Shown here: in pieces, positions 32,608-42,349 of the stretch | How the letters are laid out: each line of letters opens with the position of its first letter | How positions within the stretch are numbered: position 1 is the stretch's first letter | Assembly: GCA_036499395.1 (NCBI GenBank) | Contig: DASYDW010000012.1 | Span: 1 to 64,000, forward strand | DNA: 64,000 bases | Source: Pirellulales bacterium | GTDB lineage: Bacteria > Planctomycetota > Planctomycetia > Pirellulales > JACPPG01 | Direction of reading: 5' to 3' | Program-made: the position numbers and the translations under genes | Notes under the pieces: model-generated | Told to the model about the DNA's origin: nothing | Seen by the model: the letters and a program-made list of their open reading frames with translations, nothing else | The model's database searches: none

Positions 32608-33495
32608 CTACCGCGGCTTGCGCTTCGCCAGCTTCACTGGCTCGGGCTTCTTCTTGACGCCCGGCTTGACCTTGGGTGAGGCGGCGGCAGCGGCGGCCTT
32701 GACCGGCTTCTTCTTGGGCTCTTCCTTGTCCTTCTTCTTCTCGACCACCAGAGGAGCCTTCTTGGCGGCGCCAGGCGCGGCCTTAGCTAGTGCCGGAGGT
32801 GGCTCGGGCTTCTTCTGCCCGCGCTTGGGCAAGCGGTCTTTTGCCTCGGACGAAACTTCCAGCAGTATCTTGTGTACGTTCGGCGAATAGGGGCCGACCA
32901 CTAGCTCGGCCCCCAACTGGTGCAACAGCGAACCGAACTCAGCTCCCTTGGTCTTGGGGATCGCACGTTCCAGGCCTGTGACCTCGCTCGACTTTACTTC
33001 TGCTTCCGTCGCGGCGCCGACAATGAACAGCACGTCGAGCGCTCCCCGATCGAGCGGAATGGCATGCCCCCCGAGCGCCGCTTGCGTGACATGCGCCACG
33101 GTGAACGAGCTGGTGCCGGTGAACTTCTTCAGCCGCTGCACGGCCTGCCCCAGATTCTGCTTCTTCATCGCTTCAAGGTCGAACGCATAGGTCGCCTCGA
33201 ACGCGCTTTGCAGCGTCTGCTTCAAACGCGTGGCCGCGGCCAGCGGATCGGGCAGAATGCGCATGACCTCGGCCAGTTCTTTGGCTGTACTCACGCGGAC
33301 CTCGTTCCAATCGAAGAACGACGTCGAGACCGCCGCATAGGCTTCCTCGGCCGCCTCGTAGCGCGCGTTTTCCAGGCAGCAGGCAAACAGCAATTGCTCG
33401 AGCGCCCCGCGCTCCGCCGGATAGATCGGCTTGAAATGCTTGCGGAGTACCTTGTGAAGCTTGCCCAATAGGCTGGCACGATTGGTATTCGCCAT
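32608..33495 (-). CDS. Endonuclease III-fold (HhH-GPD) protein lacking catalytic lysine
   Basis: 295 residues. Residues about 8-215 follow the endonuclease III/HhH-GPD layout: 'ALEQLLFACCLENARYEAAE', 'FDWNEVRVSTAKELAEVMRI', 'LGQAVQRLKKFTGTSSFTVA' and 'GGHAIPLDRGALDVLFIVG'. Aligned to E. coli Nth, the catalytic Lys120 (LPGVGRKTAN) falls on Phe131 (FTGTSSFTVA), while catalytic Asp138 falls on Asp149; the 18-residue spacing is the same. No four-cysteine Fe-S loop is present. From about 220 the protein is a Lys/Pro/Ala-rich tail (PKRGQKKPEPPP, KPGVKKKPEPVKLAKRKPR) like a histone H1 tail. It follows rbfA in the nusA-infB-rbfA cluster. Probably a non-catalytic DNA- or RNA-binding protein. Confidence 0.7.
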   Translation of the reverse strand: MANTNRASLLGKLHKVLRKHFKPIYPAERGALEQLLFACCLENARYEAAEEAYAAVSTSFFDWNEVRVSTAKELAEVMRILPDPLAAATRLKQTLQSAFEATYAFDLEAMKKQNLGQAVQRLKKFTGTSSFTVAHVTQAALGGHAIPLDRGALDVLFIVGAATEAEVKSSEVTGLERAIPKTKGAEFGSLLHQLGAELVVGPYSPNVHKILLEVSSEAKDRLPKRGQKKPEPPPALAKAAPGAAKKAPLVVEKKKDKEEPKKKPVKAAAAAASPKVKPGVKKKPEPVKLAKRKPR

Positions 33496-33645
33496 ACGAT
33501 CTGACTTTGTTGTTCGGTGGCTCAGGCCGTCCGCATGATTGCGCGACTAACGTGCCACGGTCCCGCTGCTGCTCAATGAAATAGCGCGTCGGAAAAAGGT
33601 TCCGCGACGCATCCTGGAAGGTCGGCCATCCTGCCGCACGATCGA

Positions 33646-34104
33646 TTAACCCGCGTCATCGCTCTCGTCGGCATCGCCGTCGTCGGTATCAAGTTTGTCG
33701 GTATCAAGCTCGTCAGCATCGACGTCGTCGTCCTCTGAATCAGGCTGCTCGACCGGGCTTTTATCCGGCAGAACCCGCTCCAGAATCTGAGCCATTTCGA
33801 TCGACTTCTTGACCCCTAAGTCTAGTACAAACTCAAGCCGGGGAGTGTACCGCGTCTCGATCCGACTGGCCAGCTTGGCTTGTAGGAAGCCGGCGGCGCT
33901 GCGCAGCCCTTGCAGGCTGAGCCGTTGCTTCGTTTCGTTCCCCCGGACCGACACGTGGACCTTGGCCTGACGCATGTCGGGGGCCACTTCGACGTACGTA
34001 ACCGTTACATCCTGCACGCGCGGATCATTTAGATCCGCCAGGATTGCCATGCTGACCACTTCGCGAATGGCCTGCGCCGCTTTTTGTGTTCGCCGGGAGC
34101 TCAT
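33646..34104 (-). CDS. rbfA: Ribosome-binding factor A
   Basis: 152 residues. The KH-like RbfA core is '[20 protein letters not shown]', '[20 protein letters not shown]' and '[20 protein letters not shown]'. It helps 30S subunit maturation by binding 16S rRNA. The last ~40 residues are an acidic Asp/Glu tail with a repeated L-D-T-D unit, longer than in most RbfA proteins. Start ATG 34104, with AAGGAA about 7 bases upstream. Lies 96 bases after infB. Confidence 0.93.
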   Translation of the reverse strand: MSSRRTQKAAQAIREVVSMAILADLNDPRVQDVTVTYVEVAPDMRQAKVHVSVRGNETKQRLSLQGLRSAAGFLQAKLASRIETRYTPRLEFVLDLGVKKSIEMAQILERVLPDKSPVEQPDSEDDDVDADELDTDKLDTDDGDADESDDAG

Positions 34105-34200
34105 CAGGGTTTCCTTTCGCCGCCACTGATCCGAATAGCTCGAAGCGGCACCAGGTCATTCAACGCTCGTCGCGATGAAGGATCCCGTGGCCGCCTGGGC

Positions 34201-36834
34201 CTACAGTGTGCGAGCGACCTCCTCGATGCGATACGCTTCGAGAATATCCCCTTCTTTCAGGTCGTTGAACCCCGCTAGCTTCATGCCGCATTCGTACCCT
34301 TCGCGAACCTCGCGGGCGTCGTCCTTCTCGCGCTTCAGCGAGTCGAGGCCGTAGTCGCCGATCACGCGGCTGTCGCGAACCACTCGCACGCGGCAATTTC
34401 GCTCGACACTGCCTGCCAACACGCGACAGCCGGCAATCGTCCCCACCCGGCTGATCGTGTAGGTACGCTGCACGAGCGCGCGTCCCAGGTCGACTTCGCG
34501 CTTCTCGGGCTCGAGCAACCCCTCGAGCGCCTTCCTCAGATCGTCGGTCACCTGGTAAATGATGTCGTAACGGCGAATCTGTACGCCCTTTTGCTCGGCC
34601 AGCGAGCGGGCGCCTTCGTCCGGCACTACGTTAAACCCGATGATGATCGCGTCCGAAGCGTCGGCCAGGTGGACGTCCGCTTCGGTGACACCGCCCACGG
34701 TCGCCTGCAGGATTTTGATCTGCACCTCGGGATGTTCGAGCTTGGTCAGCTCCTTGCGAATGGCTTCGATCGAGCCACGCACATCGGCCCGCAAAATCAG
34801 GTTCAACGTCTGCGACGATTCACCATCCAAACGGTCAAACAGAGTTTCGAGCGTTACGTGCGCCGTGATGCCACCCAACGACATTTGCCGTGTGACGATG
34901 GCGCGCTGCTCGGCGATCTCGCGGGCTTGCGCGATCTCGCTGAGAACGACGAAGTGATCGCCGGCCCCCGGAGCAACACTCAGGCCCGTGACGTTCACCG
35001 GCATCGACGGCCGCGCTTCGGCATGCGTCTGGCGCGGGCGGAGCGTGTCGTACATTGCCTTCACGCGGCCGTAGGCCGGACCGCACACGACGACGTCTCC
35101 CACTTTCAACGTGCCGTTCTGTACGATGAGCTTGGCGACGACGCCGCGCCCTTCGTGCAATTCCGCTTCGAGGCACGTCCCCTCGGCCGGCCGATGAGGA
35201 TTCGCCTTGTAGTCGTGCAGCTCGGCAATCGTGAGCAGCGTTTCCAACAACTCGTCAATCCCCGCGCCTGTGATGGCGCTGCACTTCACCAATTCGGTGT
35301 CGCCGCCCCATTCGGTGGGCTGCAGCCCGGCGGTAACTAATTGCGTATAAATCCGGTCGTAGTTGATGCCTGGCAAATCGGTCTTGTTCAGCGCCACCAC
35401 GATCGGTACCCCCGCGGCGCGGGCGTGGCTGATCGCTTCCTCGGTTTGCGGCATGACACCGTCGTCGGCCGCCACGACCAACACGGCAATATCCGTGACG
35501 TTGGCGCCACGCGCCCGCATCTCGGTGAACGCTTCGTGACCCGGCGTATCGACGAACGAAATCGTGCGACCGTCCTTCTCGACGGAATACGCGCGAATGT
35601 GCTGCGTGATACCGCCGCTCTCGCCACTGACGACGTCGATGCCGATGATCCGATCCAACAGCGATGTCTTGCCGTGGTCGACGTGACCCAGGAAGGTCAC
35701 GATCGGAGCGCGCGGCTCGAGTTGTGCCGGATCGTCCTCGCGATTGCCGATCTCGCCCAGCAATTGCTCTTCGAGCGTCACGGCGTTCTTCAATTCGACT
35801 TCCACGCCGAATTCCATCGCCAACAACTGCACGCGCTCGGCGTCCAGCTCGGCATTGATCGCATTGGTCGACAGGCTGGTGCCTAACGTCAGCAGCCTGC
35901 CGAGAACCTTTTGCACCGGTACGCCGATCGCCTCGGAGAAGCTGCGCACCGTGGCAGGCAATTGCACGGCAACGCTTCCCTTGCGGGGCGCGGCCGTATT
36001 GGTGCCGGAACGCTTTTGCTTCGGTCGCGAGCGACGAAATCGACCCGACGATGCCTCGTCTTCGCCACCGCTTGACGGGCGGAAGCGGGTCGGGGCCGTG
36101 GAACGCTTGCGATTGAGCTGCCGCTGCTCGCGGCCTCCCAAGGCTGCCGCGAATTCGCCATCCTTCGCGGGCGCCTTGACCCCTTTACTACGGTTGCGAT
36201 CGCGCGACGAAGCGTCGCCCGGCGGCGCCGCTGGGGGCTGCGGACCACGCCCGGGCTCGGGCTTGCCTTTGACGACGTCCGCCTTGCGCTTGGCCTCGTG
36301 CTTGCGCAGGTGTTCCTGCAGCGGTTTTGGTCCCGCCCGGCTGGCGCGAATGGCATCGGCCGGCAACTTCAGGTCGGGCTTCTGCGGCGCAGGCTCGACA
36401 GGGCCCGTCGGCTGCGGCTGAGTGACCGTCGGCATCGGCGCGACGCGAATCGAAGGGGCCACCTTCGGACGATCACCGTCCGGCGGACGTCGCCGCGGCT
36501 CGCTCGGCGTCTCGGGCCTCTGGCCCAGGACGGGCGGCCTGCCAGCGCCGGCGGGAGAAACATAATCCTCGCGGCGGAAGGCGGGGGGCTCAGCCGTGGT
36601 CGTGGGAGCCTTAGCGGCCGGAGCGACCGGGGCAGGTCGGACGGGCGCTGCGGGAGCAGCCGTCCTCGCCCCAGACGAATTGCTGAGGAACGACCGCACC
36701 GTCGCGGTCTCTTCGTCCGTCAGACTGGCTAGCGCGGACCCCTTCCCAGTGACGCCCGCCTTTTGACAGAGCTCCACCAGTATCTTGCTATCAATGTTCA
36801 GTTCTTTCGCGAGTGCGTAGATCCGTAGCGCCAA
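34201..36834 (-). CDS. infB: Translation initiation factor IF-2
   Basis: 877 residues. The N-terminal IF2_N domain is '[20 protein letters not shown]'. A long Pro/Ala/Arg-rich linker (about 53-280) follows, then a second IF2_N-like segment ([18 protein letters not shown]). GTPase motifs: 'GHVDHGKTS' (about 383-391), 'DTPGHEAF' (about 429-436) and 'NKTD' (about 483-486). C-terminal domains bind initiator tRNA and the ribosome. It starts with TTG 36834 ([12 protein letters not shown]), with GAGGGAG about 8 bases upstream. Between nusA and rbfA, as in most bacteria. Confidence 0.96.
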   Translation of the reverse strand: MALRIYALAKELNIDSKILVELCQKAGVTGKGSALASLTDEETATVRSFLSNSSGARTAAPAAPVRPAPVAPAAKAPTTTAEPPAFRREDYVSPAGAGRPPVLGQRPETPSEPRRRPPDGDRPKVAPSIRVAPMPTVTQPQPTGPVEPAPQKPDLKLPADAIRASRAGPKPLQEHLRKHEAKRKADVVKGKPEPGRGPQPPAAPPGDASSRDRNRSKGVKAPAKDGEFAAALGGREQRQLNRKRSTAPTRFRPSSGGEDEASSGRFRRSRPKQKRSGTNTAAPRKGSVAVQLPATVRSFSEAIGVPVQKVLGRLLTLGTSLSTNAINAELDAERVQLLAMEFGVEVELKNAVTLEEQLLGEIGNREDDPAQLEPRAPIVTFLGHVDHGKTSLLDRIIGIDVVSGESGGITQHIRAYSVEKDGRTISFVDTPGHEAFTEMRARGANVTDIAVLVVAADDGVMPQTEEAISHARAAGVPIVVALNKTDLPGINYDRIYTQLVTAGLQPTEWGGDTELVKCSAITGAGIDELLETLLTIAELHDYKANPHRPAEGTCLEAELHEGRGVVAKLIVQNGTLKVGDVVVCGPAYGRVKAMYDTLRPRQTHAEARPSMPVNVTGLSVAPGAGDHFVVLSEIAQAREIAEQRAIVTRQMSLGGITAHVTLETLFDRLDGESSQTLNLILRADVRGSIEAIRKELTKLEHPEVQIKILQATVGGVTEADVHLADASDAIIIGFNVVPDEGARSLAEQKGVQIRRYDIIYQVTDDLRKALEGLLEPEKREVDLGRALVQRTYTISRVGTIAGCRVLAGSVERNCRVRVVRDSRVIGDYGLDSLKREKDDAREVREGYECGMKLAGFNDLKEGDILEAYRIEEVARTL

Positions 36835-37042
36835 GTCTAACTCTCCCTCTGCTGCCTGCCTCGCGGGTCACATCCCGCGATCGCCGGGCAGCTCGTTTGT
36901 CTTTACGAATTCATGGACGTTTTCCTTTCGTACACAAACTCCTCCGTGGCAAGTTGACAGGCACATGCCGGCGCCCATCATTCCGCGATCCGCATGCGCG
37001 AAGCGCACACGCCGCGAGTCTCCTTACCGACGAGTCGGGCCT

Positions 37043-38413
37043 TTAACCCTCGGGCGGAAGTTCGCCCGCCGGTTCGGCCACCACGTCAGAAGCGTCTGTT
37101 TCCGCCCCCTCGGCGGCCTCATCGGGAACCGCGGCAACCGAAGAGTCTTCCCCTTCGGCGGCGGGTGTCTCTCCGGATTCGGCGGCGGCCGCTGCGTTCG
37201 CGGCATCCAACCGTTCTTGGCTCCGCTGTCGGCGACGTTCGTCGGCCGCGGCTTGCTCTGCCTCTTCGGCCTTGGCCTCGGCCTGCTCGATGATGCGGTC
37301 CACCTGCTCGGCAGGCAGCCCCCCCATCTCGACCAAAGCGTCCGGTTCGATTACCGAAAGATCATCGTAAGACAAAAAGCCCTCGCCGACTAGCTTCTCA
37401 CTGAGGTTTTCGTCCACACCCTCAAGCGCGCTAAATCCGCCTACCGCACGCTCGATTTGCTCGTCCAGCTCCTCGCGGGTCATGATCTCGATGTCCCAGC
37501 CGCACAGCTTGCTAGCCAGCCGCACGTTCTGGCCGCGGCGGCCGATCGCCAGCGAAAGCTGATCCTCGCGCACCAGTACGATCGCCCGACCCAGCATCGG
37601 GCACAGAATCACTTCGTCCGCCTCGGCCGGCTGCAGGGCATTGGGGATCAACACCTGCATATCGTCGCTCCAGCGAACGATATCGATCCGCTCGCCCGCC
37701 AGTTCGTCGACGATATTCTTGATGCGATTGCCGCGCACGCCGACGCAAGCACCGACGCAATCCACGCGCGCATCGGTACTGCTGACGGCCACCTTGCTGC
37801 GATAGCCGGGCTCGCGCGCCATGGCGCGAACCTCGATCACACTGTCGGCGATCTCGGGAATCTCTTGCTCGAACAGTCGTTCGACCAGCGCCGGCCGGGT
37901 ACGGCTCAGAATCACCTTCACGCGGCTGCCGTGCTTGCGCACTTCGCAGACCGTGGCCCGCACGCGCTCGTTCGCGTGATGTGTTTCGCCGGGAATCTGT
38001 TCGCTGCGCGGCAGAATGGCTTCGCAATTGGGGAGCGATACCGTCGCGGCGCCACCTTCGTAGCGCTGCACGACGCCGGTGACCAATTGCCCTTTCTGCT
38101 CGTCGTATTCGTCGTAGAGCGCGTCGCGCTCGGCCTCGCGAACCTTCTGGATGATGACCTGCTTGGCATTCTGAGCGCCAATGCGTCCCACCGTCTCGGT
38201 CTCTTCCTTGTCGAGCGCCACACCGTCGCGCGAGCCCGTGATCGAGCCGTCTTGACGGTTGATGTTGATGACGATGACTTCTTCCTCGTCGCCGTGCTTG
38301 CGTTTCAGCGCCGACGCGAAGGCGGCCTCGATGGCCTGGAAGACGATTTCCTTGTCGATATTCTTATCGCGATGGATCGAGTCGATCAGCCGCAGAAGTT
38401 CGTTCGAGTTCAT
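37043..38413 (-). CDS. nusA: Transcription termination/antitermination protein NusA
   Basis: 456 residues from ATG 38413 ([20 protein letters not shown]). Order: NusA N-terminal RNAP-binding domain, S1 ('[20 protein letters not shown]'), two KH domains ('[20 protein letters not shown]' and '[20 protein letters not shown]'), then a helix-hairpin-helix-like region ('[20 protein letters not shown]') and an acidic, Ala-rich tail. It is the first gene of nusA-infB-rbfA. rimP, often found just upstream, is not here. A 208-base spacer separates it from infB. Confidence 0.95.
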   Translation of the reverse strand: MNSNELLRLIDSIHRDKNIDKEIVFQAIEAAFASALKRKHGDEEEVIVININRQDGSITGSRDGVALDKEETETVGRIGAQNAKQVIIQKVREAERDALYDEYDEQKGQLVTGVVQRYEGGAATVSLPNCEAILPRSEQIPGETHHANERVRATVCEVRKHGSRVKVILSRTRPALVERLFEQEIPEIADSVIEVRAMAREPGYRSKVAVSSTDARVDCVGACVGVRGNRIKNIVDELAGERIDIVRWSDDMQVLIPNALQPAEADEVILCPMLGRAIVLVREDQLSLAIGRRGQNVRLASKLCGWDIEIMTREELDEQIERAVGGFSALEGVDENLSEKLVGEGFLSYDDLSVIEPDALVEMGGLPAEQVDRIIEQAEAKAEEAEQAAADERRRQRSQERLDAANAAAAAESGETPAAEGEDSSVAAVPDEAAEGAETDASDVVAEPAGELPPEG

Positions 38414-39037
38414 GGTCAGCCGTCCCCGCACCCGTGGTGCTTTTGTTTCGAGTTGTCGAATTGTCCGAATTGTCCCTGATCCCTCAGCACCGGCACCGCT
38501 CGTATCCTTTGTCGAGCTGCTTCCGGTTACGCGTTGCTTGTCGTCACACCTCCCTCACTCGTCGAGATGCCCGGTCCGGCCCGCAGGGCCACGTGACCAG
38601 CATTCTTCAAGGTTACTATTCTACGCCTGACGCCTCGGCAGGATCGCGCCCGTCATGGCGCTGCAAGCGCGCCACGACATGACGATATCCAAACCTTATT
38701 TCGCGTTTTCCTGTCGATCGCATGACGGTCACCCTGGACCATACCGATGACCGACCTCATCCGGGCTTCGGTCGACTCGCTCGAAATCTTTCTCAGTCAA
38801 CCACTTAAGCCACGGGTGTAGTCCGGTAAACCTAGCCCCTGACCGAATTAGTGTCAAGGTTCTACGCGGCCGGCGGCGGGCAAGCAATTTCTGCGATCGC
38901 GACCCCGTGTCCGTTCGAGCTGGCGCAACCCGCGCAGCCGTTGGTAATGCCCGGCATCTGAGAAGAACGCACTGCGGAACCAGTCGCGCAGCTAGATGCC
39001 GCGGAAAGAGATAGACCGACGCCCTTGCCGCACTCTT
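38414..39037. other. Long intergenic region upstream of nusA
   Basis: About 620 bases. It contains the direct-repeat run 'ttgtcgaattgtccgaattg' near 38454-38473 and otherwise no recognisable gene; open frames are short and arginine/serine-rich. No tRNA T-loop (GTTCRANNC) or rRNA sequence was seen. The nusA promoter is expected here. rimP is absent. Confidence 0.5.
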
Positions 39038-40339
39038 TCAAGCGCAGCGGCGAACAACCAGGCAGGCGGCCTGCCCTTGGGGCGTGACGCTCAGTTTCAC
39101 GAAGGAATCGCCGGGCGAGGCGTCACTCGCTGTGACCGCATTCACCGGGCATTCCGGATCCGGCGTCTCGTAGTTCAGAATCGGAAACAACTGATTGTTC
39201 GCCAACGCCAGGGTCGAAGCGGCCAGCTCGACCATCGCGCTGCCAGCACCCAGGTTTCCAAAGTAGCTCTTGGCCGCCGTGACCGGCACACTGGCCGCGC
39301 TCGGCCCGAACACCTCGTGGAGTGCGGCCGCTTCCTCAGCGTCGCAACTACGCGTTCCCAGGCCATGACTGCTGACGTGACCAATCGCAGTCGGTTCGAT
39401 CTTGGCATCCTGCAGCGCGGACTTCAGGGCATTGCGTAACGCCTGGCCCCGATGAGCCACGCGGTTACGATCGACCACCGACGACGACCCGGCCCCCACC
39501 ACTTCAGCGTAAATCCGCGCGCCGCGGGCTTTGGCCGACTCGTATTCCTCGAGAATGATCGCGCCGGAACCTTCGCCCAGCACCATCCCCGAGCGATTCA
39601 AGTCGAACGGCCGGCTGGCCCGTTCGGGCGTTTGGCCGTTGGGGGCGATTTCCTCCTGCATCACGGCGTGCAACGCCTTCATCGGATGGACCCGCGTCCC
39701 GGTGGCGCCGGCCAGCATGCAGTCGGCATGGCCGCGCTGAATGACGCGCAGCGCTTCGCCGACGGCCAAATTCGCGGCCGACTCGCGCAAGGTCAAGGAA
39801 TTGTTCGGCCCGCGAAAATCGTTGTAGATCGCTATATGGCTGGCCGGCATGTTGGGCAGATATTTCAACAGCCACAGCGGCGACAGCTTCGGCATGCCGG
39901 TGCCGGCCCATTGCGAGAAGTCGAAATCCCGATGCTCGGGCGCGCACGCCCGCATCGCTGCGATGAATTCGTCCGGGACCGTCAGCATGTAGTCCGAGCC
40001 GAATACGACGCCGACGCGTTCCGGGTCGTAAGAGCCGGCCGCGATCTGGGCGTTGTGCAACGCGCGCTGGGCGGCCGCGACTCCCATTTGCGATTCGCGG
40101 CACATCACCTTCAGGCCTTTGCGGATCGACTTCTTCAGTTCCCCTTCCAGGGGCCCAAAGTCGTCGATATGCCCGGTGAAGCAGTGGGCGACCCCGGCAA
40201 AATCGCGGGCCAGCCCTGCATGGCCGTTCGATACCGCGGCAATACCGCTCCGCCGTCCCTGCAGAGCATCCCACAGGGTTTCGGTCGTGTTCCCCAGAGG
40301 GCTGATAATGCCCAAGCCCGTTATGACGACGCGACGCAC
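39038..40339 (-). CDS. Ketosynthase-like (FabF paralogue), active site Cys replaced by Glu
   Basis: 433 residues from GTG 40339 (RRVVITGLGIISPLGNT, as FabF begins); ATG 40387 and GTG 40408 are longer options. The thiolase-fold beta-ketoacyl synthase is clear: 'ANLAVGEALRVIQRGHADCM', 'ASRPFDLNRSGMVLGEGSGA', '[20 protein letters not shown]'. The catalytic residues differ from FabF: Cys163 aligns with Glu (GPNNSLTLRES), His303 is kept ('VSSHGLGT'), Lys335 is kept ('AAKSYFGN') but His340 is Asn, and the gatekeeper N-S-F-G-F-G-G loop is missing. It probably cannot condense acyl chains; a chain-length-factor-like or other partner role is possible. Same strand as the fab cluster, about 2 kb downstream of fabF. 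Confidence 0.85.
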   Translation of the reverse strand: MRRVVITGLGIISPLGNTTETLWDALQGRRSGIAAVSNGHAGLARDFAGVAHCFTGHIDDFGPLEGELKKSIRKGLKVMCRESQMGVAAAQRALHNAQIAAGSYDPERVGVVFGSDYMLTVPDEFIAAMRACAPEHRDFDFSQWAGTGMPKLSPLWLLKYLPNMPASHIAIYNDFRGPNNSLTLRESAANLAVGEALRVIQRGHADCMLAGATGTRVHPMKALHAVMQEEIAPNGQTPERASRPFDLNRSGMVLGEGSGAIILEEYESAKARGARIYAEVVGAGSSSVVDRNRVAHRGQALRNALKSALQDAKIEPTAIGHVSSHGLGTRSCDAEEAAALHEVFGPSAASVPVTAAKSYFGNLGAGSAMVELAASTLALANNQLFPILNYETPDPECPVNAVTASDASPGDSFVKLSVTPQGQAACLVVRRCA

Positions 40340-40471
40340 GGCAGGTCCCCGCTGAAATGGATCTTTGCCCACCCCAAAACTTGGCATTTTATCGGTACAG
40401 CTTGCCACCGTCGAGCCGGAATGCTGGCCGGTTGTCCGTCCATTTTCGACAAGTATCGCGAAAAATGACTA

Positions 40472-40834
40472 TTAGCGGCTGATGCTATAGGTAACGCGTG
40501 CAGCTGGAAATTCAGTTGTCAGTTCCCGGTAATATGGCAATTCGTCGCTATCGCTCCCGTCAAGGCTGAAGCACATTTGAGCTGGCGGATCCTCACCGAG
40601 CCATCGCCGCCAGAAAGGAACCTGCACATATGGCGGCGCTGCTCCAGGCAGTTGTACCCACTCGCTAAGCGTCCTGATCTCGACATGATTCTCGCGGCTG
40701 ACTGCGATGAGATCTTGGCGGCGCTTCACGCCGCTCATTTCCCGCGCAACAAGTGCAGCCAGTGCTACAACAAGAAACATCGTCCCTAGTCCGAATTGAA
40801 ACCAGCGGCGACTGAATCGCGAGGTAGGGGACAT
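40472..40834 (-). CDS. Small membrane protein with FQF-type N-terminal motif
   Basis: 120 residues. 'RRWFQFGLGTMFLVVALAAL' is one hydrophobic segment with the F-x-F-x-L-x-T-x-F/L pattern seen at the start of many short planctomycete proteins. The C-terminal ~85 residues are soluble-looking ('YVQVPFWRRWLGEDPPAQMC') with no recognised domain. The start at ATG 40834 is the only reasonable one. Function unknown. Base composition is slightly less GC-rich than its neighbours. Confidence 0.6.
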   Translation of the reverse strand: MSPTSRFSRRWFQFGLGTMFLVVALAALVAREMSGVKRRQDLIAVSRENHVEIRTLSEWVQLPGAAPPYVQVPFWRRWLGEDPPAQMCFSLDGSDSDELPYYRELTTEFPAARVTYSISR

Positions 40835-40869
40835 GGTGTGGTTATTAACGCTACGAATTAGTCGATTGT

Positions 40870-42159
40870 TTAGTAGCGGCCGTGATACGTGCGCGTATCA
40901 CGCTGCGTCGTGATGACCGGCACGGGCACCGGGGCCGTATCCCCGGCCTTTCCCTTGCTCTCGACCAGCACCAGCAGGTCCGCTCGGGCTCCGGGGCTCG
41001 ACCAGGGCATCGGCACCTTCAGCGGACTTGGGTCGTTCGGCACCGGTGTCGCCACGACCCCTAGTCCCACAAGCAGAATCTGATTCGTCGGCCAGCGGAA
41101 GCGCTCGTGCAGCCGGCAATGCGTGATTTGCGGCACCTCGACCTTCACCCGCTGGTGCGGCGCCACCTGGCTGGGCACATCCATCATCACCGGGACCAGC
41201 TTTTCCAACTGGTCGATATGGCATTTGATCACCGCGTCGATCGTTTGCCCGTCCAGCGACAATAGCGGGCTCAATTCCAGCGAGAATCCTTCGTCGAATT
41301 GCCCCATTTCCGCTTCGTAGGCGGGCCACGCATTCGGGTGCAACGTCAGGTCGCGCGTGTACGTTTTGGGACGCGTGGCCGCGACCGTGGTCGCCTGGCC
41401 ATTACTCACGAGCAGTTGCGGCGAGCTATGTTCGCGGAAATCGCTGCGCTTGCGCAGCTCGGCCAACAGCAGCGAAGCATCCTCTTTTTCCACCAGCCAC
41501 GCCTGAATGCCCTGCGTCTGCACGGCCACGGAGCGCAACATCGGCTTGGCCTTCACACGCCAATCGGGATGACCGATCGTGATAACCCGCACACTGAAGG
41601 CGCTCGTCTCGGCCTCGGTATTCACAAAGCGATCGACGACGTCGGCCACCTTGGCCTGCATCTCGGGCGTGTGATAGACGCGCAGCGAGCGTCGGTTGGC
41701 GCTCAAAAACGCGAATGGCTCGGAATGCCAGGTCTCGTAACCGGTATCGCGCAGAATCCAATCCACGATCGCCTGCTCGGGACGGTTCGTCGATGTCACG
41801 TGCACCGCGTAGGGGCTGATGTCGTATTCGCGCCACACCTGGCCGGCGTCGTTGGGCAATCCGCCCGCCCCTTCGGTCACGCGCGCGATCGATTGCCGTG
41901 GTGCGCCTTGCATGGCCGCCTGAGGCGAAGTGGAATTCAGCGGCGCGATGCCGTCATCGGATTCACCGCTGGCCTGCCGAATCTCCTTCGACGGAATCGG
42001 CTTCGCCGAAGGGGGCGCCGCGGCAACGCGATTGCGCGGCGTGCGCCATTTGCCGGCCGAACGGTCTTGCGCCGCAGGCGCAGTCGTGGCTTGCGCCCGC
42101 GCCAAGGTCGGCACGACGACAGCAAACGCTAGCGCGAGTAGAAAACTTCTGGCCAACAT
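40870..42159 (-). CDS. Exported secretin-like protein
   Basis: 429 residues. ATG 42159 has GGAGG 8 bases upstream and opens a clean signal peptide (MLARSFLLALAFAVVVPTLA, then RAQA); ATG 42174 and further upstream starts are less likely. An Ala/Pro-rich stretch is followed by an N0/N1-like segment ('EQAIVDWILRDTGYETWHSE', 'LRVYHTPEMQAKVADVVDRF') and then a region like the secretin family core ('SSPQLLVSNGQATTVAA', 'FSLELSPLLSLDGQTIDAVI', 'PTNQILLVGLGVVATPVP'). It looks like a short, stand-alone relative of GspD/PilQ-type proteins. No other secretion gene is near. Confidence 0.65.
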   Translation of the reverse strand: MLARSFLLALAFAVVVPTLARAQATTAPAAQDRSAGKWRTPRNRVAAAPPSAKPIPSKEIRQASGESDDGIAPLNSTSPQAAMQGAPRQSIARVTEGAGGLPNDAGQVWREYDISPYAVHVTSTNRPEQAIVDWILRDTGYETWHSEPFAFLSANRRSLRVYHTPEMQAKVADVVDRFVNTEAETSAFSVRVITIGHPDWRVKAKPMLRSVAVQTQGIQAWLVEKEDASLLLAELRKRSDFREHSSPQLLVSNGQATTVAATRPKTYTRDLTLHPNAWPAYEAEMGQFDEGFSLELSPLLSLDGQTIDAVIKCHIDQLEKLVPVMMDVPSQVAPHQRVKVEVPQITHCRLHERFRWPTNQILLVGLGVVATPVPNDPSPLKVPMPWSSPGARADLLVLVESKGKAGDTAPVPVPVITTQRDTRTYHGRY

Positions 42160-42349
42160 CGTGACGGCCTCCATGTCGAGTCCGGTTGCGCCGGCCCGGC
42201 GCGCGGAAATCCCTGGAAATGCGGCGGGAGTATAGGAGGTCGCCACAGGCGGAACAAGATCGATAAGCCGCCGGCGGTGGGATGCATTGCATGCACCGCG
42301 AAGCGCTAAGCGACGATCACGGTGCTCTTAAGATGCACCTACGAGCCGC

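Noticed and set aside
38414..39037. Possible tRNA, small RNA or missing rimP in the long gap before nusA
   Set aside because: No T-loop consensus, cloverleaf or protein-like frame could be found by eye.
39452..40468. Long plus-strand frame (338 residues) opposite the ketosynthase-like gene
   Set aside because: Antisense shadow with Arg/His/Gly-rich composition and no motif.
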